Source of the DNA: Alisma plantago-aquatica
Lineage: Eukaryota > Streptophyta > Magnoliopsida > Alismatales > Alismataceae
Direction of reading: 5' to 3'
Length of the DNA stretch: 64,000 nucleotides
NCBI GenBank assembly: GCA_963693085.1
Contig: OY856409.1
Span: 1,531,578,472 to 1,531,642,471, forward strand
Below, piece by piece: positions 1 to 9,762 of the stretch. Under the pieces are notes generated by a model that saw only the letters and a program-made list of their open reading frames with translations, was not told the DNA's origin and ran no database searches. A program made the translations under genes and the position numbers. Positions within the stretch are counted from its first letter, which is position 1. Each line of letters starts with the position of its first letter.

Positions 1-129
1 GTTTGTAGGTGTGTGTTTTATGCGTGTAGAATTTAATATCGTCTGATGTATCCCATAATAATAAAGCATGAAAGATAAATGATAAGCATATAAGGAAACA
101 ATCATGCAATATTTAAGAGAGAGAAGATC
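1..129. other. AT-rich flank left of the Cassandra array
   Basis: AT-rich sequence with no convincing ORF. Its last five bases, AGATC at 125-129, are one copy of the target-site duplication of the Cassandra array; the other copy is at 2351-2355. Removing the array joins this stretch to 2356-2715, which ends in a polypurine-type motif just before the outer LTR, so it may belong to the internal domain of a further outer-element copy that begins off-window. Confidence 0.5.
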
Positions 130-420
130 TGTAATGCCCGGGCCCACTGCCCTAGGCTCTGGTAGAGTCTCAGGAATGACGACTGGCCCCACAGACCACC
201 ACTAGCCTTAACTGCGTACTTTGTCCACACTGACGCACAAGCCAGGATCAACTTCCCGACTGGTCACCCATCCTAGTATTACTCCAAGCTGAGCACACTT
301 AACTATGGAGTTCTTTAGATATGGGCTCCCTGAAAAGGAGGTGCACCTTGGTGATATGGGTAGTCCAATCATTCCTTATAAGATCGTTTTATCCGAGGCC
401 TCAAATCCTGGGACGTTACC
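130..420 (-). repeat. Cassandra LTR A
   Basis: 291 bp, outermost LTR of the minus-strand half. In minus orientation it begins GGTAACGTCC (the terminal T of TGTAAC is lost, since the plus strand ends GTTACC) and ends GGGCATTACA. It abuts the left AGATC duplication. The 5S-like module occupies 241-360. Confidence 0.9.
241..360 (-). promoter_or_regulatory. 5S rRNA-like module of LTR A
   Basis: On the minus strand this reads CCCAT...GAACTCCATAGTTAAG...GTACTAGGATGGGTGACC-like text (here with TAATACTAGGATGGGTGACC), matching the internal control region of plant 5S rRNA: A box, intermediate element and C box. In Cassandra the module is known to drive RNA polymerase III transcription. It diverges from a functional 5S gene in the 5' part, so it is a promoter-bearing relic rather than a ribosomal gene. 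Confidence 0.8.
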
Positions 421-678
421 ATCTCCCCCACTTAGACTCTTGACTTCCTCGTCAAGGCTCAACTTATACGGCCTCATAATATCTTCCCCATTTCAGTGCA
501 GACCCATAATGACCCATGGACACCCAGCTCCCATCAACGGTTACCAGTGCAAGGGTGGCTCCATCTCATCTCTATAGATAGCCCTTTCCAACTTGCTTGG
601 ACCGCATGACTCAAGACTGACATGCCACATGCCCATGTGGGCCCCACCTACTGGAGGGGAATTGGCTCTGATACCATT
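421..678 (-). mobile_element. Cassandra internal domain between LTRs B and A
   Basis: 258 bp, minus strand. The right end carries the primer site (complement of GCTCTGATACCA at 665-676) and the left end the polypurine tract (complement of CTCCCCCACTT near 423-433). No ORF in it has coding character, which is normal for this family. Confidence 0.85.
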
Positions 679-968
679 TGTAACGCCCGAGCCCACTGCC
701 CTAGGCTCTAGTAGAGTTTTAAGAATGACGAATGGCCCCACTGACCACCACTGGCCTTAACTGCGCGCTTTTTCCTCACTCACGCGCAAGCCGGAGTCAA
801 CTTCCCGACTGGTCACCCATCCCAGTATTACTCCAAGCTGAGCACGCTTAACTATGGAGTTCTTAGTGATGGGCTCCCGGAAAAGGAGGTACACCTTGGT
901 GATATGGGTAGTCCAATCATTTCTTTTAAGATTAACTTATATGAGGCCTCAAATCCTGAGATGTTACA
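679..968 (-). repeat. Cassandra LTR B
   Basis: 290 bp, middle LTR of the minus-strand triplet. It has a primer site on one side and a polypurine tract on the other, so it serves two internal domains at once, as expected after LTR-LTR recombination. It is flanked by internal sequence on both sides rather than by a duplication. Confidence 0.9.
790..908 (-). promoter_or_regulatory. 5S rRNA-like module of LTR B
   Basis: Minus-strand 5S-like internal promoter. It reads AGTTAAGCGTGCT for the A box, and CTGGGATGGGTGACC where other copies have CTAGGATGGGTGACC, one change in the intermediate element. The A box here is closer to the standard plant 5S sequence than the one in LTR A. Confidence 0.8.
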
Positions 969-1220
969 ATCTCCCCCACTTAGAATCTTGACGTCCTCGT
1001 CAAGGCTCAACTATAAGGCCTCATAATCTCTTCCCCATTTTAGTGTAGACCCACAATGGCCCATGGAAACCCAGCTCCCGATCACAGAATACCAGTGCAA
1101 AGGTGGCTACGTCAACCATGGATAGCCCTTTCCTACATGCCTGGACAGCACGGCTCAAGACTGGCATGCCATGCCCATGTGGGCCCCACCTACTAGAGGG
1201 GAATTGGCTCTGATACCATT
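969..1220 (-). mobile_element. Cassandra internal domain between LTRs C and B
   Basis: 252 bp, minus strand, polypurine tract at the left end (near 969-981) and primer site at the right end (about 1207-1218). It is similar to the other two internal domains over its whole length and non-coding. Confidence 0.85.
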
Positions 1221-1511
1221 TGTAATGCCCGGGCCCACTGCCCTAGGCTCTAGTAGAGTTTCAGGAATGATGACTGGCCCCACAGACCACCACTAGCCTT
1301 AACTGCGCACTTTGTCCCCACTGACGTGCAAGCCAGGATCAACTTCCCGACTGGTCACCCATCCTAGTACTACTTCAAGCTGAGCACGCTTAACTATGGA
1401 GTTCTTTAGAGATGGGCTCCCTGAAAAGGAGGTGCACCTTGGTGATATGGGTAGTCCAATCATTCCTTTTAAGAGTGTTTTATCCAAAGCCTCAAATCCT
1501 AGGATGTTACA
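1221..1511 (-). repeat. Cassandra LTR C
   Basis: 291 bp. It is the 5' LTR of the minus-strand half and begins TGTAACATCC at 1511 reading leftward. It lies only 5 bp (ATGAT) from the 5' LTR of the plus-strand half, so the two transcription units diverge from this point. Confidence 0.9.
1331..1451 (-). promoter_or_regulatory. 5S rRNA-like module of LTR C
   Basis: Minus-strand 5S-like internal promoter with A box AGTTAAGCGTGCT and intermediate/C-box region GTACTAGGATGGGTGACC, close to the standard plant 5S control region. Confidence 0.82.
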
Positions 1512-1516
1512 ATGAT

Positions 1517-1807
1517 TGTAACGTCCCAGGATTTGAGGCCTCGGATAAAACGATCTTATAAGGAATGATTGGACTACCCATATCACCAAGGTGCACCTCT
1601 TTTTCAGGGAGCCCATCTCTAAAGAACTCCATAGTTAAGCGTGCTCATCTTGGAGTAGTACTAGGATGGGTGACCACTCGGGAAGTTGATCCTGGCTTGT
1701 GCGTCAGTGTGGACAAAGTGCACGGTTGAGGCTAGTGGTGGTCTGTGGGGCCAGTCGTCATTCCTGAAACTCTACTAGAGCCTTGGTCAGTGGGCCCGGA
1801 CATTACA
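1517..1807 (+). repeat. Cassandra LTR D
   Basis: 291 bp, TGTAACGTCC...GACATTACA, 5' LTR of the plus-strand half. It is followed after two bases by the primer site TGGTATCAGAGC (1810-1821). Its 5S-like module is at 1577-1698. Confidence 0.92.
1577..1698 (+). promoter_or_regulatory. 5S rRNA-like module of LTR D
   Basis: Plus-strand module with A box AGTTAAGCGTGCT (about 1633-1645), intermediate element GGATGG and C-box region GGGTGACC (about 1664-1675). The first third of the 5S sequence is strongly altered, as is usual in Cassandra. Confidence 0.82.
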
Positions 1808-2059
1808 AATGGTATCAGAGCCAATTCTCCTCCAGTAGGTGGGGCCTACATGGGCATGGCATGCCAGTCTTGAGTCGTGCGGTCCAGGCATGTAGGAAAG
1901 GGTTGTCCAAGGTTGGCGTAGCCACCCTTGCACTGATATTTTGTGATCGGGAGCTGGGTGTCCATGGGCCATTGTGGGTCTGTACTGAAATGGGGAAGAG
2001 ATTATGAGGCCTTATAGTTAAGCCTTGACGAGGACGTCAAGAGTCTAAGTGGGGGAGAT
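1808..2059 (+). mobile_element. Cassandra internal domain between LTRs D and E
   Basis: 252 bp. It opens with the initiator-Met primer site at 1810-1821 and closes with the polypurine tract AAGTGGGGGAGAT at 2047-2059, directly before LTR E. ORFs called here are short and follow no known retrotransposon protein, so the domain is treated as non-coding. Confidence 0.88.
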
Positions 2060-2350
2060 TGTAACATCCCAGGATTTGAGGCCTCAGATAAAACACTCTT
2101 AAAAGGAATGATTGGACTACCCATATCACCAAGGTGCACCTCCTTTTCAGGGAGCCCATCTCTAAAGAACTCCATAGTTAAGCATGCTCAGCTTGGAGTA
2201 GTACTAGGATGGGTGACCAGTCGGGAAGTTGATCCTGGCTTGCGCGTCAGTGTGGACAAAGTGCACAGTTAAGGCTAGTGGTGGTCTGTGGGGCCAGTCG
2301 TCATTCCTGAAACTCTACTAGAGCCTAGGGCAGTGGGCCCGGGCGTTACA
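2060..2350 (+). repeat. Cassandra LTR E
   Basis: 291 bp, TGTAACATCC...GGGCGTTACA, 3' LTR of the plus-strand half. It is followed at once by AGATC (2351-2355), which matches 125-129 and closes the array. Confidence 0.92.
2119..2240 (+). promoter_or_regulatory. 5S rRNA-like module of LTR E
   Basis: Plus-strand 5S-like module: A box AGTTAAGCATGCT (about 2175-2187), intermediate element and C box in GTACTAGGATGGGTGACC (about 2199-2217). It is a candidate polymerase III start reading out into 2356 onward. Confidence 0.82.
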
Positions 2351-2355
2351 AGATC

Positions 2356-2715
2356 TTTCTCATCGCATAGAATTTTCTCATCCTTTTCTCTCTTTCCTTT
2401 ATATGTATGCTATTTTTTCAATAAAAAGAAAAAAAGAAAAAGGAAATCGAAGGAGGGAACCATGGGCTAATCTTAAAAAAGTAGAAGAGGCAAACCCTGG
2501 AAGATAATCAGAGGCTAACCCTAAGAATGACACTTGGTAGAAAGTATGGCAGTTGTCATACTACTAAAATCAAAGCGGTGTGAACATGAGTTTTTTTTCA
2601 CTAGCAAAATGGATGATTCCTCCGACCTCCTTACAATCTAGAAAACAAAAGGTGGTGCAATGAACTGAATTTTTGGCTTGATTTCAAGCACGAATTTCCA
2701 TTAAGGTGTATAGGA
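2356..2715 (+). other. non-coding stretch ending in a polypurine-type motif
   Basis: No supported gene. It contains an A/G-rich run near 2424-2456. Its last 55 or so bases resemble 62558-62612, the end of the outer element's internal domain, and finish with TTAAGGTGTATAGGA directly before the LTR at 2716. The earlier part does not match. This suggests that the LTR at 2716 is preceded by internal-domain sequence of another outer-element copy. Confidence 0.45.
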
Positions 2716-2943
2716 TGTGATGGATTGGACTTTTGGAATCCTAGAATCAAGCTTCTTGGCCAGCTATAGGCCATCCCATGGTTGATGACCTCCATTCAGT
2801 CGGAGTCAAAGGTGGACTTGGGGACAACAACAGGCGGTTTCATGTTGGGACCTGGAGGGCCTCTTGGAGTTGAACGAGGTGACATGAAGCTTTAGGAAGT
2901 TTCAGACGATACAAGGAACGAGCAGAGGTTTTTTTCCTCTTTA

Positions 2944-3231
2944 GTGCCAATGCAAAAGAAGCAGGCAGTGCTAGGCATGCTAACTCATGTGGAGGAGCAA
3001 TCAAGAGGAATTGAGGCACCGAAGAGGGTTTTTCGGGTGGTGGTAGAGTTTTTGAAAGCAATTGTATGCATCATGAAGAAGCAGATGCAAGTGGATTTCT
3101 CATCGGAGGAGAACCTTTTGACGGCAGTGATCTGCTCCATCCGCGAGGAGCGACCACAGAGGAGGTGTCCTCGAGGTCGTAGGCACTGGGGGAGAAAGTT
3201 TGAAGCTTCTTCTGGTGCTCTAAGATCATGA
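2944..3231 (+). pseudogene. LTR-borne ORF remnant, left copy (unknown product)
   Basis: An open frame of 95 codons in the left LTR of R2 that is partly conserved in the right LTR (62709-63128). Shared stretches include EEQSRGIEAPKR, QVDFSSEENLL and RKFEASSGAL. The C-terminus is rich in Arg and Pro (PRGRRH). In this copy the frame is cut upstream by a TAG at about 2893 where the right copy has TGG, so the N-terminal third is lost. I do not recognise a domain. It could be a fragment of a captured host coding sequence or a chance frame in a G-rich patch; sequence change between copies does not obviously spare the protein. Confidence 0.3.
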
Positions 3232-4630
3232 GGGGGATGGATTGGAGTTTGATTGATCACCAGAGCAAAGACGTGTGACGGCACTCTCACGAACCAGAGG
3301 AGAAAGCAGCCCATGTAGACGCATCGCGCTGGGGTTTGCGTGCAATGCGAGAGAGAAGAAGACAAAATAGGGCGTTGACTGGACAAAATAGACCTTGAAC
3401 CAAGTCCAAATGCCAAGAACCGGCCAGCTCAATAAAAGACTCACACCCCTAAAGGCCATGTGGCATTACGTGATTGGCCCAATGGTAATTATAAACTCAA
3501 CATTCTAGAAAATATGTATATCTTAGATAATCTCATAGTAATTAGCTTCGTTAGTAGAAAAATACAAACTAGGCACCAATATTGTCAAAAATATCAATAG
3601 AACAACATGGAACTATATCATCAGTATTTTGATGCTTAAATATCAGTCACATCATGTAATGTGTATAATGCTTATTTCATTAGTAATAAATGCCAAACAA
3701 TGGACTAAAATTATGAAAATGCATCAGTATCTCTAAAATATGATATATCATCCATATGTTGTCAGATATGGTGATGCTTCAATCCACAATCATGTAATTT
3801 ATTTAATGTGGCTAACTAGGGCTAATAACACTATTTAATGTGCAATAACCACAAATATGCTCAAGAAACCCTAGAAATTACATAGTAAGTTCACATCAAT
3901 GATTGGAAGCTAATATGTATTTCTGAGATCATGATGACACACATTATTCATGATTATATGATAATGGCTCATAACATATTGTAAGAAAACCCTAACATGA
4001 TTAATACATGTATCCTAGGGTTTGGATGAGACAATGGTTCATAACATATTAATACATCAAGTCAAACCCTAATGGACATATTAGGGTTAGGATGAGATAT
4101 AAGGTAATGGACAATCTAATGTTAGTACATGATCTTGTCTTGATCAGGGCTTGTTCAAGAGTGATAGTTGAATCCAAGAATGTGGTATAGATTATCTTAG
4201 TTTAGGATACACCCTTACCTCTTATTTGGCCTACTATAAAATATCATTGTATTATGTGTACAAAATGCTTGGCATATGGTATTGGATGAAATGATTGTCT
4301 TGTATGAAATCTTGCTTGATTTTCCATATTTATGATTATGAACAAATGTGACATAATATATTTGCTCCATTATATGAAAGCATTATATCTCTTTGGTAAG
4401 CATAGTTATAGTGAGTGATCTATCTCTTTCATAAGCAGATCACATGTACAATGATCTATCTCTTTGGTAAGCAGATCATAAGGCATGAATGCATCTATCC
4501 CATTGGTAGGAAGATGCACAACCATATAATGGAAAATGTGCCTAAAATATGTGTTCTATTTTATTAATAGACATCTTGGTTTAGTATATGCTTTTTCTTA
4601 TAATGGTTTATTACTTCCAAGTATTGGTTT

Positions 4631-4787
4631 TGTGAAAAACAATGAGATTTGGAGAGCTTACGGTTGCACAATGTGTGCACCCTCATATATATATAATACT
4701 GAAAGAATTATAGAGAGGTCCATATATAAAAGAGAAATAACAAAACAAATAGCAGGCTATGTAAAATAGGAAATATATAATGTAACA
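4631..4787 (-). repeat. copia 3' LTR
   Basis: 157 bp, nearly identical to 11374-11528. It is followed on the right by CTCCCCCTCAAG (4788-4799), whose complement is the polypurine tract. Confidence 0.93.
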
Positions 4788-4794
4788 CTCCCCC

Positions 4795-5302
4795 TCAAGT
4801 TGGAGCATAGATATCAATCATGCCCAACTTATCCATCAGTGTGCAGAGCTGTTTCTTCGCCAACAGCTTGGTGAAGATATCAGCAACTTGATCTTCTGAT
4901 CTCGTGAATGGAGTGTGTATCTTGCCAGCAAGAATAGATTCTCTGATGAAGTGGCAGTCAACTTCAATGTGTTTGGTGCGCTCATGATAGATAGGATTAT
5001 TTGCAATGAAGATGGAAGCTTTGTTATCACAGTGCATAGGAATGGCCAAAGAAGACTCAATCCCAAACTCTTTCAGGAGAGAACGTTCCCACAGTAACTC
5101 ACAGGCAGTATGGGCCATGGCCCTGTACTCAACTTCAGCACTAGATCTGGCAATGACATTCTGTTTCTTTCTCCTCCAAGTAACAAGATTGCCTCCTACA
5201 AAAGTATAGTAATCGGAGGTAGATTTTCTATCAACTTTGATGCCTACATAATCATAATCAGAATATCCTTCAAGAACACAGTGCCCATTCTTTTATAATG
5301 AA
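4795..5302 (-). pseudogene. copia RNase H fragment of pol
   Basis: On the minus strand the RNase H domain is readable from about 5290 down to 4795. A Tyr-Ser-Asp-rich segment precedes DRKSTSDYYTFVGGNLVTW, then RSSAEVEYRAMA, ending with the copia signature ERTKHIEVDCHFIRE and ADIFTK near the C-terminus. RNase H removes the RNA strand of the RNA-DNA hybrid during reverse transcription. The fragment is cut off from the rest of pol by the solo LTR inserted at 5308, whose 5-bp duplication GTCCC lies at 5303-5307 and 7115-7119. Only the last 107 codons have a called start, which is internal and not a real initiation site. Confidence 0.9.
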
Positions 5303-5307
5303 GTCCC

Positions 5308-7114
5308 TGACCAGCCTAAATCACGCGTCCGAAAAGTGGAGGCGGATTTGAAGTAGTTGGACTTTTGAATTTATAACCCGAAACCTTCTAGGCCCCCACA
5401 ACTTTGTTTACGGGGTTGAAGTAGATATGCGATGTCAAACACAGGGACAAGGGTGGTAGTGATGACAATGATGAATCGACACTTTACACTCTGGTACGGG
5501 TAAGGATACGATAAAGTTCCTCAAGGGAACAACAGGCAAAGATCGATGAAATAAAAGAAAACTATCTCCAACTGGATCTACGAGGTAAAATTAAGGTTTT
5601 AAGCATTTATCAATTTTTAGGGTTTTCGTGCAACGGAAACAGAGAGATAACATTATCGCTTTAGTAAGGAACGAAGGAGAAAACTTTGGTAAAACAAGCG
5701 GCAATAGAAAACATCTTGTACCCCTCCTCTCAAAGTGGGTACCTCTAACTGAGCATCAACACCCCTCTCGAGATTGCTGGACTTAATTTGAGTGGAAAGG
5801 TTACTACAGTAACTCCGATCCTGGGCACTCTCGTACTCCAGTATCGGACCAAACACTAGAGCCACAACACCTCTCTCGAGGCTATTGCAATGGGAAAACA
5901 CGATTCGGTAGCTGATCGAAATGCGATCCAAGAATACAAGCTAGAGTTCAGATGTTAAACATAGCCATCATCCAACAAGGGTACCAAACATAAAGCAGTA
6001 AATAATTAAAACGCTTCTATTTCCATTAACATATAAGGGTCTGAATACATTGCATAAGTAAAGGAAGTAAATGATTGAAATAAGTAAAGATAAACGTCGC
6101 CTCCTTGATCTAGAAGGGCGACAGACAACATCGGACTCTTCAGCCCGATACCGGGCGATGACCTTGCCCGATATGCCCGTGTCGGGCGGCACCCTCTCGG
6201 GTGACACGCTCATGACGGGCAGATGTATCGTGCGGGGCACCCTTGCCCGATACGATCACGTTGGGCGGCCCCCTCTCGGGCGACACGCCGTGACTGATGA
6301 TGTGTATCGGGGTTCGGTATCATGTCGGGCTAGAGTGTTGCTTCCAGTATCGGTCACGTGTATCGGGTATCCTTGTTGACTGATATCGACCTGCAGTGGT
6401 GTTCGGGACGACCCTAAGTGAACCATTCCCTCCCTCTCGGGATGGGGAAGTGCTCACCTAGAATTTCCCGGCACACCTCTGAGGCCCGATACGCTAGCTC
6501 GTGAAACTTTCCTGAGTTGGCTTGCGTAGGGTTCCAACCCGTCCCATCGGAGTCATGTAGTTTCTATTTATAGGCAGTGGTTGGTGAAATTATGGTGCTC
6601 TGGACGCCACGTGTTCTTCCTTCAGCTCCATTATTGCGGCTTCAGGGACGCCCGATATGCATGTCTCCCGGCACAAGGATGTCGGGATGTCGGTCATCGT
6701 GACGAGTGGCGCCTTCCAGTGGGTGGCCCGTATCGCCCGACATGCTTCGGAAGTCGTGGCGGGTTTGGCTCCCTATCGGGTAAATGGTGTATCGCTCGTC
6801 CGCTTCCTCTTACGCAGCACACTCGTATCGTGCGGCAGTGTATCGTGCTGCCCTGTCGGGCAGTGAGCGTATCGGCCGATTGGTTGGTAGGAAGGCTGAT
6901 GCAGGTGGAACACATTTGTGGGCCGGGACGGGCCTTTTAGCTGATAAATGAGTTAAAATCGGGGAAAACTCTGCAAAAGATGATAAAATTGAGTTAAGAG
7001 CATAGCGAGGCCTATTTATTCAAGAACATGACAAAAGAGAGAGGAAAACAGTTAAAAAGGGCAGTTTTGATAAAGAAATAAGGGCCAAAAACATCACAAA
7101 ATTTGGTGTTATCA
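5308..7114 (-). mobile_element. solo LTR of a Ty3-gypsy-like element, copy 1
   Basis: 1807 bp, TGATAACACC... to ...TGGTCA in minus orientation (the plus strand starts TGACCAGCC and ends GGTGTTATCA), flanked by a perfect 5-bp duplication GTCCC (5303-5307, 7115-7119). It lacks internal domain, primer site and polypurine tract, so it is a solo LTR left by LTR-LTR recombination. It matches 17613-19431 in the opposite orientation. The sequence near its 3' end, around TCCCTGTGTTTGACAT, resembles ends of plant Tat/Athila-type LTRs, a tentative placement. A TATA box lies at 6564-6573 and a GC-rich, CGATA/TATCG-dense core at about 6110-6940 in otherwise AT-rich DNA. ORFs in the core are chance frames. 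Confidence 0.9.
6564..6573 (-). promoter_or_regulatory. TATA box of solo LTR copy 1
   Basis: CTATAAATAG on the minus strand, at the same relative place as TTATAAATAG (18127-18136) in copy 2. It puts the transcription start a few tens of bases to the left, so U3 is about 540 bp and R-U5 about 1.25 kb. Confidence 0.65.
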
Positions 7115-7119
7115 GTCCC

Positions 7120-7811
7120 TTGCCAGGAAACCATTTTAAGTATCTCAGGACTTGACATACATCATCTCAATGACAATGTTTGGGTTTGTCAAGGTAACTG
7201 CTAAGAAGACCCACTGCAGTAGTAATATCAGGACGAGTAATAGTTAAATAAATCAATTTACCAATCAACCTCCTGAATTTTTTATGATCAGCAAACACAG
7301 AAGAGGAATCATCCCAATTCACATTGGGATCAATAGGAGTATCTGCAGGTCTTGCTCCAAGCATACCAGTCTCCTGTAGAATATCAAGAACATACTTTCT
7401 CTGAGAAAGTACCAAGGCATTATAGGTTCTAGAGACCTCTATGCCAAGAAAATACCGAATTCTGCCCAAATCTTTTGTAGAAAATTGCTTGCCCAAATGA
7501 TCTTTGGTAGCCTGAATACCAAGAGAGTCGCTTCCAGAAATAATAATGTCATCAACATATACAATCAGAACAGTAATACATGCTAAAGTCTTTTTTGTGA
7601 ACACAGAGTGGTCAACCTGTGACCTCAGAAAACCAAAATCAATCATGATCCTGCTCAACTTATCAAACCAGGAACGAGGACTCTGCTTGAGCCCATATAT
7701 AGACTTCTTAAGGCTGCATACTTTGTAAATCTCTCCCTGAGCAACAAACCCAGGAGGTTGCTCCATATACACTTCTTCCTGCAAGTCACCATACAGAAAA
7801 GCATTTTTCAC
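7120..7811 (-). pseudogene. copia reverse transcriptase, C-terminal part
   Basis: Minus-strand frame with the copia RT signatures in order: VYMEQPPGF, YGLKQSPRSWFDKL, the catalytic YVDDIIISG with its two aspartates, RYFLGIEVSRT and the link region ARPADTPID. RT copies the element RNA into DNA inside the virus-like particle. At 7812-7817 the frame continues into the upstream integrase-RT segment but for a TAG just before LDVKNAFL, where related proteins have Gln: a C-to-T nonsense change. A TGA-type break at 7167 and the solo LTR cut it on the other side. Confidence 0.93.
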
Positions 7812-7817
7812 ATCAAG

Positions 7818-8951
7818 CTACAGAAAAGACCAGTTCAGATTCACAGCAACAAATAGGAGAATCCTGACAGAGTTAATGCGAGTAACAGGAGAAAAAGTCT
7901 CAAAGTAATCAATGCCATATGTCTGAGTATAGCCCTTTGCAACTAATTGTGCTTTCAACCTCTCAACCATACCATCAGGTTGATATTTTACAGCATATAC
8001 CCACCTGCAGTCCACAGGCTTACACTGAGGAGGTGGATCCACCAGCTCCCAAGTGTCTCTGTCAGTAAGAGCAATCATTTCTTCTTTCATAGCAGATGTC
8101 CAAGCAGTACTTTTCAATGCATCCTGAACATTGTGAGGTACAATCATAGTAGATAAAGCATATACAAAATTGCTAGAATGAGTATTCAGATGAGCAGTAG
8201 ATACAAACTGAGAAATGCTATGAGAAGTGCAGGAACGAGTACCCTTTTTGAGTGCAATAGGTATGTCAAGGTCAGAGTGTACCTCAGGTGCAGCAGAACC
8301 TTCTGGAGGAGAAGATTGGTTGCCTTCGGGGGGTACTTGCATAGAAAGTGCTCTATTCCTGCGTTGATAAACAATAAGAGGAGGATCTTGAGTTTCAGTA
8401 GTCACAGTGTCAGTACTGTCAGGCACACAGTCAGAAATAACAGGCAAAGGAGAGGCAAGAATGTATGTCTGCAAACTATCTCCTGTTGAAGAATAATACA
8501 GTGTATCTTCAAAAAAGACAACATCACTACTAGTAAACCATTTCCTTGTATTGGTATTATTACACTTGTAACCCTTCTGAGTTCTAGAATAGCCCAGAAA
8601 AATGCATTTAGCAGCTCGAGGAGACAATTTATCAGAAGCAGATCCAAGTAATTTGACAAAGTAGGTACACCCAAAAATTCTAGGTGGCACAGCAAACAAA
8701 GAAGTCTCAGGTTGCAGAACCTGTATAGGAATCTTATTTCCAATAACAGACGATGGCATCCTATTAATCAGAAAACACACAGTCAAAATAGCCTCAGGCC
8801 AATAGGAGAGGGGCACATGAGAATGCATCGTGATAGTCCTGGTAACTTTTAATAAGTGTCTATTTTTTTGCTCAACGACACCATTTTGTTGTGGGGTATA
8901 GGCACATGAAGTCTGGTGGAGCGTACCAACAGATTTACAGAAAACTGCCAC
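7818..8951 (-). pseudogene. copia integrase C-terminal half and RT N-terminus
   Basis: 377-codon minus-strand frame. It opens within the integrase core, [16 protein letters not shown], whose Glu is the third catalytic acid of the DDE triad, then the copia GKRF-region equivalents around FGCTYFVKL and [16 protein letters not shown]. After a low-complexity linker the RT begins: [51 protein letters not shown]. Integrase inserts the cDNA into the host genome. The start shown is internal; the true polyprotein starts in gag near 10872. Confidence 0.92.
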
Positions 8952-9519
8952 TTCTTGCTTAACAAACTCTAAAGCATTATCGGTGCGAAAAACTTAAACA
9001 GGCAAACCAAACTGCATTTTTATTTCAGCAAAAAAGTATTTGATAATAGACAGCACTTCGGACCTACTTTTTAATAGAAACAACCAAGTAGTCCTAGAAA
9101 AGTCATCAATAAATAGAATGAAATATTTGTAACCAGACAAACTTGGTACATGGAATGGACCCCATACATTAGAGTGAACTAAATCAAAAATGTTTTACTG
9201 CTCACAGTACTACGTCTAGGATACACAGTACGAGTCTATTTTCCCAGCTGACAAGATTCACCCTAAAAATTACAACTGCCAATATCATAAACTAAATGAC
9301 GCAGCTTCTCTGACGATGGATGTCCCAGCCTGTAGTGTCACTATAGTGCAGAAACAGAAGACGATAAAGCAGATACCATAGCAGCTTTCTCTGATCGCGA
9401 TAACTGGTCCAAGTAGTAGAGTCCATCAGCACCTTCACACCCCCACCAATCTTTGTCCTGGTGTAAAGGTCCTAAAAAACACATGAACCAGGAACAAAAA
9501 TCAGGCTACAGTTCAAACT
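8952..9519 (-). pseudogene. copia integrase N-terminal region, broken
   Basis: Decayed stretch between protease and the intact part of integrase. The GAG-pre-integrase signature HYRLGHPSSEKLRHL is readable on the minus strand near 9297-9345. Several in-frame stops (for example TAGs near 9230 and 9265) and at least one frame change interrupt it. Confidence 0.75.
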
Positions 9520-9762
9520 TCATAAAATTTTTCTGACTGATAATAAGTTCGGAGGAAATCTAGGCACATATAAGGCAGACTTGAGCCAAAACTGAGAAAC
9601 AACAACACCGAATCCAAAGACCGAAGACTTTGAGCCATTTGCTAGCATAACAGAAGAGTTACAGACATGTTTAGATAGAGTTTTAAACAGAGATCTATTG
9701 CCAGATATATGTGCAGAGGCACCAGAATCTATCACCCATTTGGTATTACCAGAAGTAGAAGG
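9520..9762 (-). pseudogene. copia protease
   Basis: Minus-strand WVIDSGASAHISGN is the copia aspartic protease active site (D-S-G-A), followed by LANGSKSSVFGFG and LYVPRFPPNLLSV, the usual flap and C-terminal motifs. The protease cuts the Gag-Pol polyprotein. It is in frame with gag upstream but separated from it by a TGA at 9763-9765. Downstream the frame ends at 9520. Confidence 0.88.

Larger units (their letters stand above)
130..2350. mobile_element. Cassandra (5S-LTR TRIM) array, five LTRs, inverted and tandem
   Basis: Five LTRs of about 290 bp alternate with three internal domains of about 250-260 bp. LTRs A-C with two internal domains read on the minus strand; LTRs D-E with one internal domain read on the plus strand. 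The halves meet head to head, separated by ATGAT (1512-1516). Every LTR runs TGTAAC...GTTACA (A has GTTACC) and contains a 5S rRNA-like module. The internal domains start with an initiator-Met primer site and end in a G-rich polypurine tract, with no coding capacity, which defines the Cassandra family of non-autonomous TRIM elements. A single 5-bp duplication, AGATC, flanks the whole 2221-bp array, so all five LTRs behave as one insertion or its later rearrangement. Family assignment is firm; the mechanism is inference. Confidence 0.93.

Noticed and set aside
1810..1821. tRNA gene suggested by TGGTATCAGAGC here and at 12022, 16583, 36726, 40931 and 46634
   Set aside because: These 12-mers are primer-binding sites directly after LTR ends; no cloverleaf surrounds them.
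241..2240. Five functional 5S rRNA genes
   Set aside because: Only the internal control region is well kept, the first third is altered, and all five sit inside Cassandra LTRs with TGTAAC...GTTACA ends, primer sites and polypurine tracts.
5968..6940. Several ORFs of 70-120 codons in the solo LTR core, and similar ones at 17676-18561
   Set aside because: High GC lowers stop frequency. Frames overlap on both strands and are not matched between the two copies.
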